In this document: piece after piece, positions 1-12,390 of the stretch
How positions within the stretch are numbered: position 1 is the first letter of the stretch
Layout of the letters: every line of letters starts with the position of its first letter
From: Clostridia bacterium
GTDB taxonomy: Bacteria; Bacillota; Clostridia; Oscillospirales; Butyricicoccaceae
DNA length: 14,251 nucleotides
Assembly: GCA_017407765.1 (NCBI GenBank)
Contig: JAFQVZ010000239.1
Span: forward strand, 1-14,251
Reading direction: 5' to 3'
Program-made: the position numbers and the translations under genes
The notes under the pieces: generated by a model
The model's input: only the letters and a program-made list of their open reading frames with translations
Told to the model about the DNA's origin: nothing
Database searches by the model: none

Positions 1-37
1 AGGGTTAGATGACAGGCAGGTGTAGCAGCCGCCCTCT

Positions 38-103
38 CAGTCACCTATGGTGACAGCGAAGCGAAGCTAGTGCCTTTGGTACTCTCCCAGAGGGAGAGCC
101 AAG
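38..103. repeat. Diverged intergenic repeat, copy A
   Basis: This stretch begins CAGTCACC and contains two perfect hairpins: GTCACC-TAT-GGTGAC (40-54) and CTCTCCC-AGA-GGGAGAG (82-98). It aligns along its length with 226-293; both have CAGTC, a small hairpin, an AAGC-AGTGCC core, a GG-ACT segment and a second hairpin. By memory it resembles dispersed hairpin-rich intergenic repeats in genomes of gut Clostridia. That link is recall and was not tested. No coding sense is apparent. Confidence 0.55.
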
Positions 104-123
104 CACAGCTTATGCGCTCCTAG

Positions 124-159
124 CCCTCTTTTGAAAGAGGGTGGCATGCCGCAGGCATG
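124..159. repeat. Paired hairpins between the two repeat copies
   Basis: Two inverted repeats lie back to back: CCCTCTT-TTGA-AAGAGGG (124-141) and CATGCC-GCA-GGCATG (145-159). They sit between copies A and B and look like part of the same family of hairpin-rich intergenic elements. No T-run follows, so neither looks like a terminator. The rest of positions 1-365 shows no supportable gene; the short open frames there have no ribosome binding site and no recognisable protein. Confidence 0.45.
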
Positions 160-225
160 ACGGGTGTTTGGCCAGCAGTCTTGCGGCAGCATAAAGATAA
201 CCGGCATAATGGTGTTGCCAAACCT

Positions 226-293
226 CAGTCGCCCAGCGGGCGCCGGCAACGCAAAGCCAGTGCCCCGGGCACTTCTTTCCAAAGGAGCCTTGG
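226..293. repeat. Diverged intergenic repeat, copy B
   Basis: This is the second copy of the element at 38-103. It starts CAGTCGCC, has the hairpin CGCCC-AGC-GGGCG and continues with the shared core AAGCCAGTGCC and a TTTCC-AAAGGA hairpin-like end. Substitutions in the stems often preserve pairing, for example GTCACC/GGTGAC against CGCCC/GGGCG. That suggests selection or ancestry for the folded form. Both copies lie upstream of the glycolytic promoter. Confidence 0.5.
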
Positions 294-365
294 ATGCGGG
301 GGCTCATTTCATACAAATATGTCTGGAAACTGCCCAAAATATTCGAAAAAACCCATGTGGTTGCC

Positions 366-394
366 TTGAAATAGGCATTTTTTTGATATATAAT
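366..394 (+). promoter_or_regulatory. Promoter of the pgk-tpiA-gpmI-eno operon
   Basis: The -35 box is TTGAAA (366-371), the spacer is exactly 17 bp and the -10 box is a perfect TATAAT (389-394). Transcription should begin near 401, giving a leader of about 114 nt before pgk. No other promoter of similar quality is visible upstream of pgk. Confidence 0.8.
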
Positions 395-419
395 GAATGT
401 GTCTGTGCGCAGATGTTAT

Positions 420-444
420 TTTGGCCTGCCCGTAACAGGCCAAA
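420..444 (+). promoter_or_regulatory. Hairpin in the pgk mRNA leader
   Basis: TTTGGCCTG and CAGGCCAAA form a perfect 9-bp stem with a 7-nt loop (CCCGTAA), about 20 nt after the predicted transcript start. No T-run follows, so it is not a terminator. It could stabilise the 5' end of the mRNA or, as DNA, be an interrupted palindromic operator. No regulator gene is present in the window to decide between these. Confidence 0.5.
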
Positions 445-514
445 TACATAAAAAATCGGCGCATTAAAACAAGACTAACGAATAAAATAACATAATTATG
501 GGGAGAGGTTTTCT

Positions 515-1705
515 ATGCAGTACAACAAGAAATCCGTAAAGGATATTGACGTAAAGGGTAAGAAGGTCCTGGTCCGCTGCGACTTCAACGTTCCTCAGGA
601 TGCAAACGGCAATATTACAAATGACAAACGTATCCGCGAGGCGCTGCCCACCATCAAGTATCTGCTTGAGCAGGGTGCAGCTGTCATCGTTTGCTCTCAT
701 CTGGGCAAGCCTAAGGGCGAGAGAAAGATGAAATATACACTTACACCTGTTGCAAAGCACCTGAGCGATATGCTGGGCCTGCCTGTCAAGATGAGCTTTG
801 ACACCGTCGGCAAGGAGGCAACACGTCTGTGCGGCGAGATCAAGCCCGGCGAGGTCGTAATGCTTGAAAACCTCCGCTTTGATGCAGGCGAAGAGGCCGG
901 CAGCGAAGTTTATGCCGAAGCTCTGGCTTCTCTGGCTGACATCTATGTCAACGACGCTTTCGGCGCGGCTCACAGAAAGCACGCTTCGACAGCTCTGATC
1001 TCTCACTATCTGCCCGCAGTCTGCGGCCTGCTGATGGAGAAGGAGATCTCGGTTATGGGCAAGGCTATGGCAGAGCCCGAGCATCCTTTCATTGCTATCA
1101 TGGGCGGCTCCAAGGTCTCCGATAAGCTGGGCCTCATCGGCTCCTTCGTCGGCAAGTGCGATTCGATCCTTGTTGTAGGCGGCATGGCTTACACATTCTT
1201 TAAGGCTATGGGCGGCACGATCGGCAGCTCGATCTGCGATGAGAAGAGCCTCGGCCTCGTAAAGGGCATCATTGAGGATGCAGAGAGCAAGGGCACAAAG
1301 GTATATCTGCCCATCGATACAGTTATCGCCGACCAGTTCTCCAACGACAGCAACTTTATGACAGTTCCTGCCGGCGAGATCCCCGGTGACTATATGGGTA
1401 TGGACATCGGTCCCAAGACCGTTGAGAAGTACAGCGAGATCATTAAGCGCGCAAAGACCATCATCTGGAATGGCCCTGCAGGCGTATTCGAAATGCCCAA
1501 GTTTGCCCATGGCACAGAGGGTATTGCAAAAGCAGTTGCAGAAAGCGGCGCTGTTTCCATCATTGGCGGCGGCGACTCGGCTGCAGCTGTTGAAAAGCTG
1601 GGCCTTAAGGATCGTGTAACACACGTTTCCACAGGCGGCGGCGCTGCTATCACATTCCTCGAGGGCGCTGAGCTTCCCGGCGTTGCATGCCTCCTCGACA
1701 AATAA
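515..1705 (+). CDS. pgk: Phosphoglycerate kinase
   Basis: This cytosolic glycolytic enzyme transfers phosphate from 1,3-bisphosphoglycerate to ADP, giving ATP and 3-phosphoglycerate. Its 396 residues are the normal family length. Visible signatures are the N-terminal RCDFNVP (21-27, with the substrate-binding Asp and Asn), SHLGKPKG (61-68), LENLRF with R121, the DAFGAAHR segment (148-154), the hinge and nucleotide motif WNGPAGVFE (318-326), GGGDSAAAV (351-359) and the C-terminal STGGGA loop (372-377). The ATG at 515 lies 6 nt after GGGGAGAGG (500-508), which fixes the start. It is the first gene of the operon. No gapA or cggR gene precedes it in the window, unlike the Bacillus arrangement, where these commonly lead the operon. 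The tpiA start follows 17 nt downstream. Confidence 0.98.
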   Translation: MQYNKKSVKDIDVKGKKVLVRCDFNVPQDANGNITNDKRIREALPTIKYLLEQGAAVIVCSHLGKPKGERKMKYTLTPVAKHLSDMLGLPVKMSFDTVGKEATRLCGEIKPGEVVMLENLRFDAGEEAGSEVYAEALASLADIYVNDAFGAAHRKHASTALISHYLPAVCGLLMEKEISVMGKAMAEPEHPFIAIMGGSKVSDKLGLIGSFVGKCDSILVVGGMAYTFFKAMGGTIGSSICDEKSLGLVKGIIEDAESKGTKVYLPIDTVIADQFSNDSNFMTVPAGEIPGDYMGMDIGPKTVEKYSEIIKRAKTIIWNGPAGVFEMPKFAHGTEGIAKAVAESGAVSIIGGGDSAAAVEKLGLKDRVTHVSTGGGAAITFLEGAELPGVACLLDK

Positions 1706-1722
1706 GGATAGGAATATAATCA

Positions 1723-2496
1723 ATGAACAGAAGATACAGAAAGACCATCATTGCCGGCAACTGGAAGATGAATAAGCTTCCCGGTGAGAGCAAGGACTTT
1801 ATTGTCCAGCTTAAGGAGCAGGCTTCGGCTGCCAAGTGGTGTGATATTGTGCTGTGCGTTCCTTTCACACATCTTCATGCAGCCGTAAAGGCCGCAAGAG
1901 GCACAAGGATCGCCATCGGCGCACAGAACTGCCACTTTGCCGAAAAGGGTGCATATACCGGCGAGGTCTCCTGCCGCATGCTGGCTGATATGGGCGTAAA
2001 ATATGTCATTATCGGTCATTCCGAGCGCAGACAGTACTTCGGTGAGACCGACAGTGATGTCAACAAGAAGGTCAAGGCGGCCATTGATGCCGGCCTGAGA
2101 CCCATCATCTGCCTGGGTGAGAGCCTCGAGATCCGTGAAAACGGCGCCGAGCTCGATCATATCAGAATGCAGCTCAAGGCTGCACTTAAGGATATCGATG
2201 CCCAGCAGCTTCGCAAGGTAGTTATCGCATACGAACCTATCTGGGCCATCGGCACAGGCCGCATCGCCACCCCTCAGCAGGCTGACGAGGTCGGCTCGGC
2301 CATCCGAGAGACCCTGCGTTCGATATACGGAGCACGCGCAGCGCGCGGCGTCTCCATCCTCTATGGCGGCTCGCTCAGCGAGAGCAATGCCGGCGGAATG
2401 TTTGCAATGCCCGATGTCGACGGCGGCCTTATCGGCGGTGCATCTCTCGAGCCTGCAAGCCTTGCCAGCATTATTGATGCTGCCCAGCAGGACTAA
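1723..2496 (+). CDS. tpiA: Triose-phosphate isomerase
   Basis: This enzyme interconverts dihydroxyacetone phosphate and glyceraldehyde 3-phosphate in the cytosol. At 257 residues it has the usual length for a TIM-barrel monomer. The catalytic set is complete: N13 and K15 in AGNWKMN, the electrophile H99 in IIGHSERR, and the general base E171 in AYEPIWAIGTG. The flexible loop reads AIGTGRIATPQQA and the phosphate-gripping YGGS is at 214-217. AGGA (1710-1713) lies 9 nt before the ATG. The gene is the second in the glycolytic operon, 17 nt after pgk and 20 nt before gpmI, with no promoter between. Nothing is missing or unusual apart from the slightly basic N-terminus (MNRRYRK). Confidence 0.98.
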   Translation: MNRRYRKTIIAGNWKMNKLPGESKDFIVQLKEQASAAKWCDIVLCVPFTHLHAAVKAARGTRIAIGAQNCHFAEKGAYTGEVSCRMLADMGVKYVIIGHSERRQYFGETDSDVNKKVKAAIDAGLRPIICLGESLEIRENGAELDHIRMQLKAALKDIDAQQLRKVVIAYEPIWAIGTGRIATPQQADEVGSAIRETLRSIYGARAARGVSILYGGSLSESNAGGMFAMPDVDGGLIGGASLEPASLASIIDAAQQD

Positions 2497-2516
2497 AGAA
2501 AGGAACTTTTACTATA

Positions 2517-4028
2517 ATGAGCAAGAAACCCCTTGTACTTATGATCCTCGACGGCTACGGCTGTGGAGACAAGGGCCAGGGCGACGCTATCCACGCCGCC
2601 GCTACACCCAATATGGACAGGCTGCTCAGCACCTGCTCCAATGCTCAGCTGGAGTGCTCCGGCATGGCTGTTGGCCTGCCTGAGGGACAGATGGGCAACA
2701 GCGAGGTCGGACACACCAATATCGGCGCAGGCCGCGTCGTTTATCAGGAGCTGACACGCATCACCAAATCTATTCAGGACGGCGACTTCTTCGCAAACGA
2801 CGAGCTGACGCTGGCCATTGAAAAGGCTAAGGCACAGGGCGGCAGAGTGCATCTTTACGGCCTGCTCTCCACCGGCGGTGTCCACAGCCATATCACACAT
2901 CTTTTTGCACTGATCGATATGTGCGAGAAGGCCGGAGTCGAGAGCTTTGTTCACTGCTTCCTCGACGGACGCGACGTTCCCCCCAAGTCGGGTGCCGATT
3001 TCGTCCGCCAGCTCAGTGAGAAGATCGAAGGCACACACTGCCGCATCGCCACAGTCATCGGCCGTTATTATGCCATGGACCGCGACAGCCGCTGGGAGCG
3101 CCTGGAGCTGGCTTATAAGGCAATGGTATACGGCGAGGGCAAGAAGTGCGACTGCCCCGTAAAGGCAGTTGAAGAGTCCTATGCCGAAGGCGTTACCGAC
3201 GAGTTCGTAATGCCCGTAGTATGCTGCGAAGAGGGAAAGATCGAGAGCCGCGACAGCGTCATCTTCTATAACTTCCGTCCCGACCGTGCACGCGAGATCA
3301 CACGCTCGCTGGTCGACCCCGATTTCTCGGGCTTCGAGCGCCGCACAGGCCTTGTTCTGCCCCACTATGTATGCTTCACACAGTATGATGCATCCATGCC
3401 CAACGTCCATATCGCATTCAAGCCCCAGGTGCTGAACAACATCTTCGGCGAGTATATCGCCGCAAAGGGCCTGACACAGCTGCGTATTGCCGAAACAGAG
3501 AAGTATGCCCATGTAACATTCTTCTTTAACGGCGGCGAAGAGCGCTCCTTTGAGGGCGAAGACCGCATCCTGGTCGCATCTCCCAAGGTAGCGACATACG
3601 ACCTGCAGCCTGAGATGAGCGCATTTGAAGTTACCGACAAGTGCTGCGAGGCTATTGAAAGCGGCAAGTATGACGTTGTCATCCTCAACCTCGCCAACTG
3701 CGACATGGTAGGCCACACAGGCGTATTTGATGCCGCTGTAAAGGCAGTCGAGGCAGTTGATACCTGCGTAGGCAAGCTGGTAGAGTCTGTTGCCAAGGCA
3801 GGCGGCAAGGCTCTTATCACAGCTGACCACGGCAACGCCGACAAGATGCTTGATGAGGACGGCAAGCCCTTCACAGCCCATACAACAGCTCTGGTTCCCG
3901 TCATCCTTGTAGGCGACGAGACAAAGCTGCGCGACGGCAAGCTCTGCGACCTGGCTCCCACGATGCTGGAGCTGCTGGGCCTCGAGCAGCCTGCCGAGAT
4001 CACAGGCGAGAGCCTGCTGGTCAGATAA
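2517..4028 (+). CDS. gpmI: 2,3-bisphosphoglycerate-independent phosphoglycerate mutase
   Basis: It converts 3-phosphoglycerate to 2-phosphoglycerate through a phosphoserine intermediate, using two Mn2+ ions; it belongs to the alkaline phosphatase superfamily. The 503 residues match the family. The metal ligands and nucleophile can be placed by comparison with the Bacillus enzyme: D12 in LDGYG, S62 in GNSEVGH, D396 and H400 in NCDMVGHTG, D437 and H438 in TADHGNAD, and H455. LDGRDVPP (149-156), YNFRPDRARE (251-260) and TEKYAHVTFFFNGG (327-340) are also present. AAAGGA overlaps the region just after the tpiA stop and precedes the ATG. The cofactor-independent enzyme in a pgk-tpiA-gpmI-eno order is typical of Bacillota. 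Confidence 0.98.
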   Translation: MSKKPLVLMILDGYGCGDKGQGDAIHAAATPNMDRLLSTCSNAQLECSGMAVGLPEGQMGNSEVGHTNIGAGRVVYQELTRITKSIQDGDFFANDELTLAIEKAKAQGGRVHLYGLLSTGGVHSHITHLFALIDMCEKAGVESFVHCFLDGRDVPPKSGADFVRQLSEKIEGTHCRIATVIGRYYAMDRDSRWERLELAYKAMVYGEGKKCDCPVKAVEESYAEGVTDEFVMPVVCCEEGKIESRDSVIFYNFRPDRAREITRSLVDPDFSGFERRTGLVLPHYVCFTQYDASMPNVHIAFKPQVLNNIFGEYIAAKGLTQLRIAETEKYAHVTFFFNGGEERSFEGEDRILVASPKVATYDLQPEMSAFEVTDKCCEAIESGKYDVVILNLANCDMVGHTGVFDAAVKAVEAVDTCVGKLVESVAKAGGKALITADHGNADKMLDEDGKPFTAHTTALVPVILVGDETKLRDGKLCDLAPTMLELLGLEQPAEITGESLLVR

Positions 4029-4055
4029 AGCCAATCATTATTCTTTAATATATAA

Positions 4056-5387
<1,332 letters not shown>

Positions 5388-5406
5388 GATAAACTTCTTA
5401 TATAAT

Positions 5407-5435
5407 AAAAGCCTCACCTTCGGGTGAGGCTTTTT
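5407..5435 (+). terminator. Intrinsic terminator of the glycolytic operon
   Basis: GCCTCACC (5411-5418), a TTCG tetraloop and GGTGAGGC (5423-5430) form a perfect 8-bp stem, extended by A-T pairs, followed by TTTTT. The A-run on the left arm makes it potentially usable from both strands. The spacer from here to 5604 is AT-rich and I see no gene in it. Confidence 0.95.
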
Positions 5436-5604
5436 GCGTATATGCAGCGCTTGGCAATTTCGCGCGGCAGTGTAAAGGGAAAAGATATTTTTATGACAAA
5501 AATTTTAGGGCAACGAAAAATGAGACTATGTGAGTAATTGAAAGGAAAAACGAGAAAAACGCATTATTCAAATTAAAATAAGCGGTTATGTCATAAAATA
5601 AATG

Positions 5605-5633
5605 GTGACAAATGTGTTGAAAAATAGTACAAT
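5605..5633 (+). promoter_or_regulatory. Promoter of the ATP synthase operon
   Basis: GTGACA (5605-5610, five of six consensus bases) is followed by a 17-bp spacer and TACAAT (5628-5633, five of six). Transcription would start near 5640, about 65 nt before the first gene. It is the only well-spaced promoter I find between the eno terminator and atpZ. Confidence 0.7.
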
Positions 5634-5704
5634 AAAAGAGGTATCGTTTAGAGCTTTTGCCTATAATGGGCAGTCATGGCGTTAAGACGGGAGGTGCAAT
5701 ACGG

Positions 5705-5962
5705 TTGGCGAAAAAAGATAAGGCGGTGCGCAGAGCGATAATGCAGAATATCGGTCATCTGACGCAGCTCGGCTTTTCGATTGCTTTTCCGCCGATCTTG
5801 TGCACATACGGAGCCATGTGGCTGCGAGACAGATTTGAACTTGGGAGCTGGATAGTTCTTGCCGGCGTGCTTTTTGGAGTAACGGCCGGGCTCTCGAGTT
5901 TTCTGAACTTCGCGACCCATATGATACACAGGGCCAACAGAAAGGATGATGAAAGATCGTGA
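5705..5962 (+). CDS. atpZ: AtpZ/AtpI-family ATP synthase accessory membrane protein
   Basis: This small protein has 85 residues and two predicted membrane helices (about 20-40 and 47-68) joined by a WLRDRF turn. The layout matches the short AtpZ (ATPase_gene1) family found first in many Bacillota atp operons. Members have been linked to Mg2+/Ca2+ supply or to assembly of the c-ring; the role here is inferred from family and position. The start is chosen as TTG 5705 because GGGAGG (5689-5694) lies 10 nt upstream. Earlier in-frame starts (TTG 5657, ATG 5666) have no ribosome binding site. The stop codon overlaps the next gene in a GTGA junction, suggesting coupled translation. The basic start (AKKDKAVRR) should face the cytoplasm. 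Confidence 0.75.
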   Translation: MAKKDKAVRRAIMQNIGHLTQLGFSIAFPPILCTYGAMWLRDRFELGSWIVLAGVLFGVTAGLSSFLNFATHMIHRANRKDDERS

Positions 5963-6357
5963 ATGCGGTCGTAAAGAAAGAAATCAAGTATATAGCTGCC
6001 GGCACGGTCGTCCTCAGCGCAGTTGTCCAGCTTGTTTGGAGCCTGTTTTTTGATTACGATATGTCGGTGTTCCTCGGAGGTCTCTGGGGAGGGACCTTCG
6101 CAATAGTGAACTTTATTCTGATGGCGCTCACTGTTCAGAAGGCAACTTCTGAAGACAGCGAGATGATGGCGAGAAAGAGGATGCAGAGCTCCTACAGCCT
6201 CAGAATGTCGCTTACCATCTTTATCACGATTTTGGCCGTTATAATCCCGGCCATTAACTGGATAATGTCGGCTATCAGTCTTTTCTTCCCCAGGATCACC
6301 ATTCTGGTGATGCCTTTGTTCAGATCCGATCTTAGGAAGAAAGGAGGAAATGGTTAG
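5959..6357 (+). CDS. atpI: ATP synthase subunit I (AtpI, c-ring assembly factor)
   Basis: This 132-residue protein has about four hydrophobic segments (roughly 10-31, 37-58, 82-101 and 103-120) and a basic loop (KATSEDSEMMARKRM) between the second and third. Size, topology and position just before atpB fit the ATP synthase I chain family, whose members help assemble the c-ring. Sequence identity in this family is generally low, so the call leans on context. It starts at GTG 5959, overlapping the atpZ stop by 4 nt, with AAAGGAT upstream. Its TAG shares one base with the GTG of atpB, giving a continuous chain of overlaps. Confidence 0.75.
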   Translation: MNAVVKKEIKYIAAGTVVLSAVVQLVWSLFFDYDMSVFLGGLWGGTFAIVNFILMALTVQKATSEDSEMMARKRMQSSYSLRMSLTIFITILAVIIPAINWIMSAISLFFPRITILVMPLFRSDLRKKGGNG

Positions 6358-7100
6358 TGGATATTTCGGTAACCGGTGCGAAAATACTTTTTGAGATCCC
6401 GGTGCTGGGCGGTATAAAAATATCTGAGACGCTTGTCAACACATGGCTGGTCATGATCGTTCTGACAGGTCTCTGCATCTGGCTGACACGTGATCTGAAG
6501 ATCAAAAATATCAGCAAGAAGCAGGCGATCGTTGAGAAGCTGGTCACGATGGCCGAGAATCTCGTAAGAGAGAATATGGGCGAAAAGTGGATGCATTACG
6601 TACCCTTCATTTCGGCTCTTATGGCTCTTTCGGTATGCTCGAGCTTGTCAGGCTTGCTGGGCCTCTGGGCTCCGACCGGAGATATCTCGACAACGATGGC
6701 ATGGGCCATTGTCGTGTTCGTTCAGATCACCTACTTCAAGCTGAAGACAAACGGCTTCGGAGGCTATATGAAGGGCTTCTGTGATCCTATTTTTGTAATG
6801 GCACCCTTCAATATGCTGGGTGAGGTATTTACACCCGTATCAATGGCCTTCCGTCATTTCGGCAACATAGTATCGGGCGGCGTTATCACAACGCTGATCT
6901 ATGGCGCGCTGACGGTTGCAAACCATGCCCTGTTTGGATGGCTCCCCGGTATTGTGGGCGAGTTCCTGGCAGGCGTTCCCTTCCTGACAGTCGGTATTCC
7001 GGCAGTATTCTCGCTGTACTTCGACTGGTTCGGAAGTGCCATGCAGGCATTTATCTTTGCAATGCTCTCGATGATGTATATCTCGACTGCGACCGATTAA
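6357..7100 (+). CDS. atpB: ATP synthase Fo subunit a
   Basis: This is the membrane stator subunit forming the two half-channels through which ions reach the c-ring. The 247 residues are normal. The essential arginine is R166 in MAFRHFGNIVSGG, the counterpart of the E. coli LRLFGNMYAGE segment. The last helix has the family pattern SAMQAFIFAMLSMMYI (227-242). Several long hydrophobic helices are evident. The start is GTG 6357, 9 nt after AAGGAGG (6341-6347), and it overlaps the atpI stop by one base. It pairs with the c subunit encoded next; whether protons or Na+ are carried is better judged from atpE. Confidence 0.96.
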   Translation: MDISVTGAKILFEIPVLGGIKISETLVNTWLVMIVLTGLCIWLTRDLKIKNISKKQAIVEKLVTMAENLVRENMGEKWMHYVPFISALMALSVCSSLSGLLGLWAPTGDISTTMAWAIVVFVQITYFKLKTNGFGGYMKGFCDPIFVMAPFNMLGEVFTPVSMAFRHFGNIVSGGVITTLIYGALTVANHALFGWLPGIVGEFLAGVPFLTVGIPAVFSLYFDWFGSAMQAFIFAMLSMMYISTATD

Positions 7101-7134
7101 AACAAATACTGCAAGGCATAAAGCGGTGGGGATA

Positions 7135-7455
<321 letters not shown>

Positions 7456-7501
7456 TAGCGAAGAAAACGCAGAATAGACATACACAGAAGGAGTAGTTTA
7501 A

Positions 7502-8002
7502 ATGTATCAAGCACTTGTATCGTTCAATTATTGGACTTTCATCGCGCAGATCTGCAACCTGCTGCTCCAGATGTTTCTGTTTAAGAAATTTCTTTTTGAA
7601 CCCGTAAAGAAGATCATCGCTCAGCGTCAGGCTGAGGTCGGCCAGCTTTATTCCGATGCCGAAGAGGCAAAGCAGAGCGCCGAGCACGACAAGGCCGAAT
7701 ATTCGGAAAAGCTGCTGGCAGCCAACGAAGAGGCGGCATCCATCGTCCGCACAGCCACCGAGCGTGCAGGCCGACAGGGCGACGAGATCGTTCAGGAAGC
7801 CCAGCATAAGGCTCAGGCAATGCTGAAGAAGGCCGACGAAGACATCGCACTCGAGAGAGCAAAGGCGATGAACGAGATCAAGAACGATATTTCGCAGATG
7901 GCACTGGATATTGCCGAGAAGGTCGTCGAAAAAGAGATCCGTGCAGAGGATCACAAGGCTTTGATAGAGGACTTTATCGCATCGGTAGGTGAAGACGCAT
8001 GA
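7502..8002 (+). CDS. atpF: ATP synthase Fo subunit b
   Basis: This is the peripheral stalk protein that ties the membrane sector to F1. Its 166 residues show one N-terminal membrane helix (about 7-30, after a short aromatic start MYQALVSFNYW). A long charged, Ala/Glu/Lys-rich stretch (about 35-150) follows, as expected for the dimeric right-handed coiled coil, with KKIIAQRQAEV at its start. AAGGAG (7488-7493) lies 8 nt before the ATG. Its TGA overlaps the atpH ATG by 4 nt (ATGA). A single b gene is present, so the stalk is presumably a homodimer. Confidence 0.95.
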   Translation: MYQALVSFNYWTFIAQICNLLLQMFLFKKFLFEPVKKIIAQRQAEVGQLYSDAEEAKQSAEHDKAEYSEKLLAANEEAASIVRTATERAGRQGDEIVQEAQHKAQAMLKKADEDIALERAKAMNEIKNDISQMALDIAEKVVEKEIRAEDHKALIEDFIASVGEDA

Positions 8003-8538
8003 CCGAGATCGGTAAGGCATACGGAGGTTCCCTGTTCATGCTGGCCAGGGAAGAGGGCCTCGACGCCGTTATCGGCGAAGAGATGACCTCTCTTTGCGGT
8101 GCCCTCAAAGAGGACTATGATTTTGTCCGTCTTATGGTGACACCCACCCTCAAGAAGTCGAAGCGTCTGGAGATCCTCGCTGAGACCTTTGAAGGAAAGG
8201 TCCACGAGTATGTTCTCAATTTTATGTCGATCCTTGTGGAAAACGGCACATTTGAAGAGATCTTTTCGTGCGGCGAAGAATACCGCACACTTTATAACCG
8301 CGAGCACGGCATCGTCGACATTACGGCGGTGACGGCAGTTCCCCTTGATGACGAGCTTTCGGGCAAGCTTGCCGCAAAGCTCGAGGGCGCCCTTGGAAAG
8401 AAGGTCGTTCTTCAGAACCGCGTAGACAGCGGCGTTATCGGCGGTGTTCGCCTCGAAATGGACGGCGAAAGCATCGACGGCAGTGTCAGATCGCGACTTG
8501 ACGGCATCAAGGCTGCGCTTTTCAGCGCAAAGGCATAA
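7999..8538 (+). CDS. atpH: ATP synthase F1 subunit delta (OSCP)
   Basis: Delta joins the top of the alpha3beta3 head to the b dimer. The 179 residues are the usual length. There is a helical N-terminal domain (about 1-105) and a C-terminal part ending in the recognisable segment GVIGGVRLEMDGESIDGSVR (145-164), the counterpart of the E. coli VIDGSVRGRL region. The ATG sits inside the atpF stop (ATGA), with AGGTGA just upstream, so translation is probably coupled to atpF. Sequence similarity in this family is low outside the C-terminal motif, but position and motif make the call firm. Confidence 0.93.
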   Translation: MTEIGKAYGGSLFMLAREEGLDAVIGEEMTSLCGALKEDYDFVRLMVTPTLKKSKRLEILAETFEGKVHEYVLNFMSILVENGTFEEIFSCGEEYRTLYNREHGIVDITAVTAVPLDDELSGKLAAKLEGALGKKVVLQNRVDSGVIGGVRLEMDGESIDGSVRSRLDGIKAALFSAKA

Positions 8539-10104
<1,566 letters not shown>

Positions 10105-10119
10105 GGCGGGTGAGAAGGT

Positions 10120-10980
10120 ATGGCAGGAGCATCCATGAAGGATATCAAACTACGCATCAAAAGCGTAGAAAGCACCATGCAGATCACCAAAGCTATGGAG
10201 CTGGTTGCCTCTTCTAAGCTCCGCAAGGCCAAGGAAAGGGCCGAAAACAGCCGCCCTTATTTTGACTTGCTTTATTCTTCGCTGTGCGACGTTGCCTCTG
10301 CTGCAGGAGCCGATGTCGACTCGCCCTTTATCAAGGGCAGAGAAGTGAAGAAGACCTGTTATGTCGTAGTTGCCGGCGACCGCGGTCTGGCCGGCGGCTA
10401 TAACAGCAATATTTTCAAGCTCACAGCATCGCAGTTTACCGACCTCTCGGAGGCCTGCTTCCTGCCCGTCGGCAAGAAGGCGGTCGAGTATTTCCGCAAG
10501 AGAGGCGCCGAGATCATCTCGGATGAGTTTATGCTTGTAGAGGAAGTTAACGGCGATGTTTCGGCAAAGATGGCAGCACTTATCTGCGAGAAGTATCTTG
10601 CGGGAAGCTTTGACAAAGTGGTTATGGTATATACCAACTTTGTATCCATGCTTTCGCAGTCTCCCGTAGTGCGCGAGGTGCTTCCCGTTAAGCCTAAGGC
10701 AGCCGAAAAGAGCGAAGAGCGCAAGGCGCTCACCATTTATGAACCCAGCCCCGCAGTCCTTTTCGATCAGATCATGCCTGCCTATGTAACAGGCATGGTA
10801 TTCGGCGCAGTTTGCGAGAGTCTTGCCAGCGAGCTGGCAGCACGCCGCAACGCCATGGACGCAGCCAGCAAGAATGCCGGCGAGATGATCGAAGAACTCA
10901 GTCTTAAATATAACCGTGCCCGTCAGGGAGCGATCACTCAGGAACTTACCGAGATCGTTGCCGGCGCCGAGGCACAGTAA
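10120..10980 (+). CDS. atpG: ATP synthase F1 subunit gamma
   Basis: Gamma is the central rotating shaft. Its 286 residues are normal. The N-terminal helix includes MQITKAMELVASSKLRKAK (20-38), the Rossmann-like middle has GDRGLAGGYN (86-95), and the C-terminal helix ends RQGAITQELTEIV (about 268-280), the usual gamma signature that enters the alpha3beta3 core. The ATG at 10120 gives MAGASMKDIK, resembling the MAGAKEIR start of E. coli, and follows GGGTGAG. A second in-frame ATG at 10135 has AGGAG 5 nt upstream, so a slightly shorter protein is possible. atpD begins 12 nt after its stop. Confidence 0.97.
   Translation: MAGASMKDIKLRIKSVESTMQITKAMELVASSKLRKAKERAENSRPYFDLLYSSLCDVASAAGADVDSPFIKGREVKKTCYVVVAGDRGLAGGYNSNIFKLTASQFTDLSEACFLPVGKKAVEYFRKRGAEIISDEFMLVEEVNGDVSAKMAALICEKYLAGSFDKVVMVYTNFVSMLSQSPVVREVLPVKPKAAEKSEERKALTIYEPSPAVLFDQIMPAYVTGMVFGAVCESLASELAARRNAMDAASKNAGEMIEELSLKYNRARQGAITQELTEIVAGAEAQ

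Positions 10981-12389
<1,409 letters not shown>

Positions 12390-12390
<1 letters not shown>

Noticed and set aside
5494..5538. 14-codon frame starting MTKILG in the eno-atpZ spacer
   Set aside because: Weak ribosome binding site, no recurrence elsewhere and no matching promoter or terminator.
5657..5704. Upstream starts for atpZ (TTG 5657, ATG 5666)
   Set aside because: Neither has a ribosome binding site. GGGAGG is well placed only for TTG 5705, and the added residues do not match the family.
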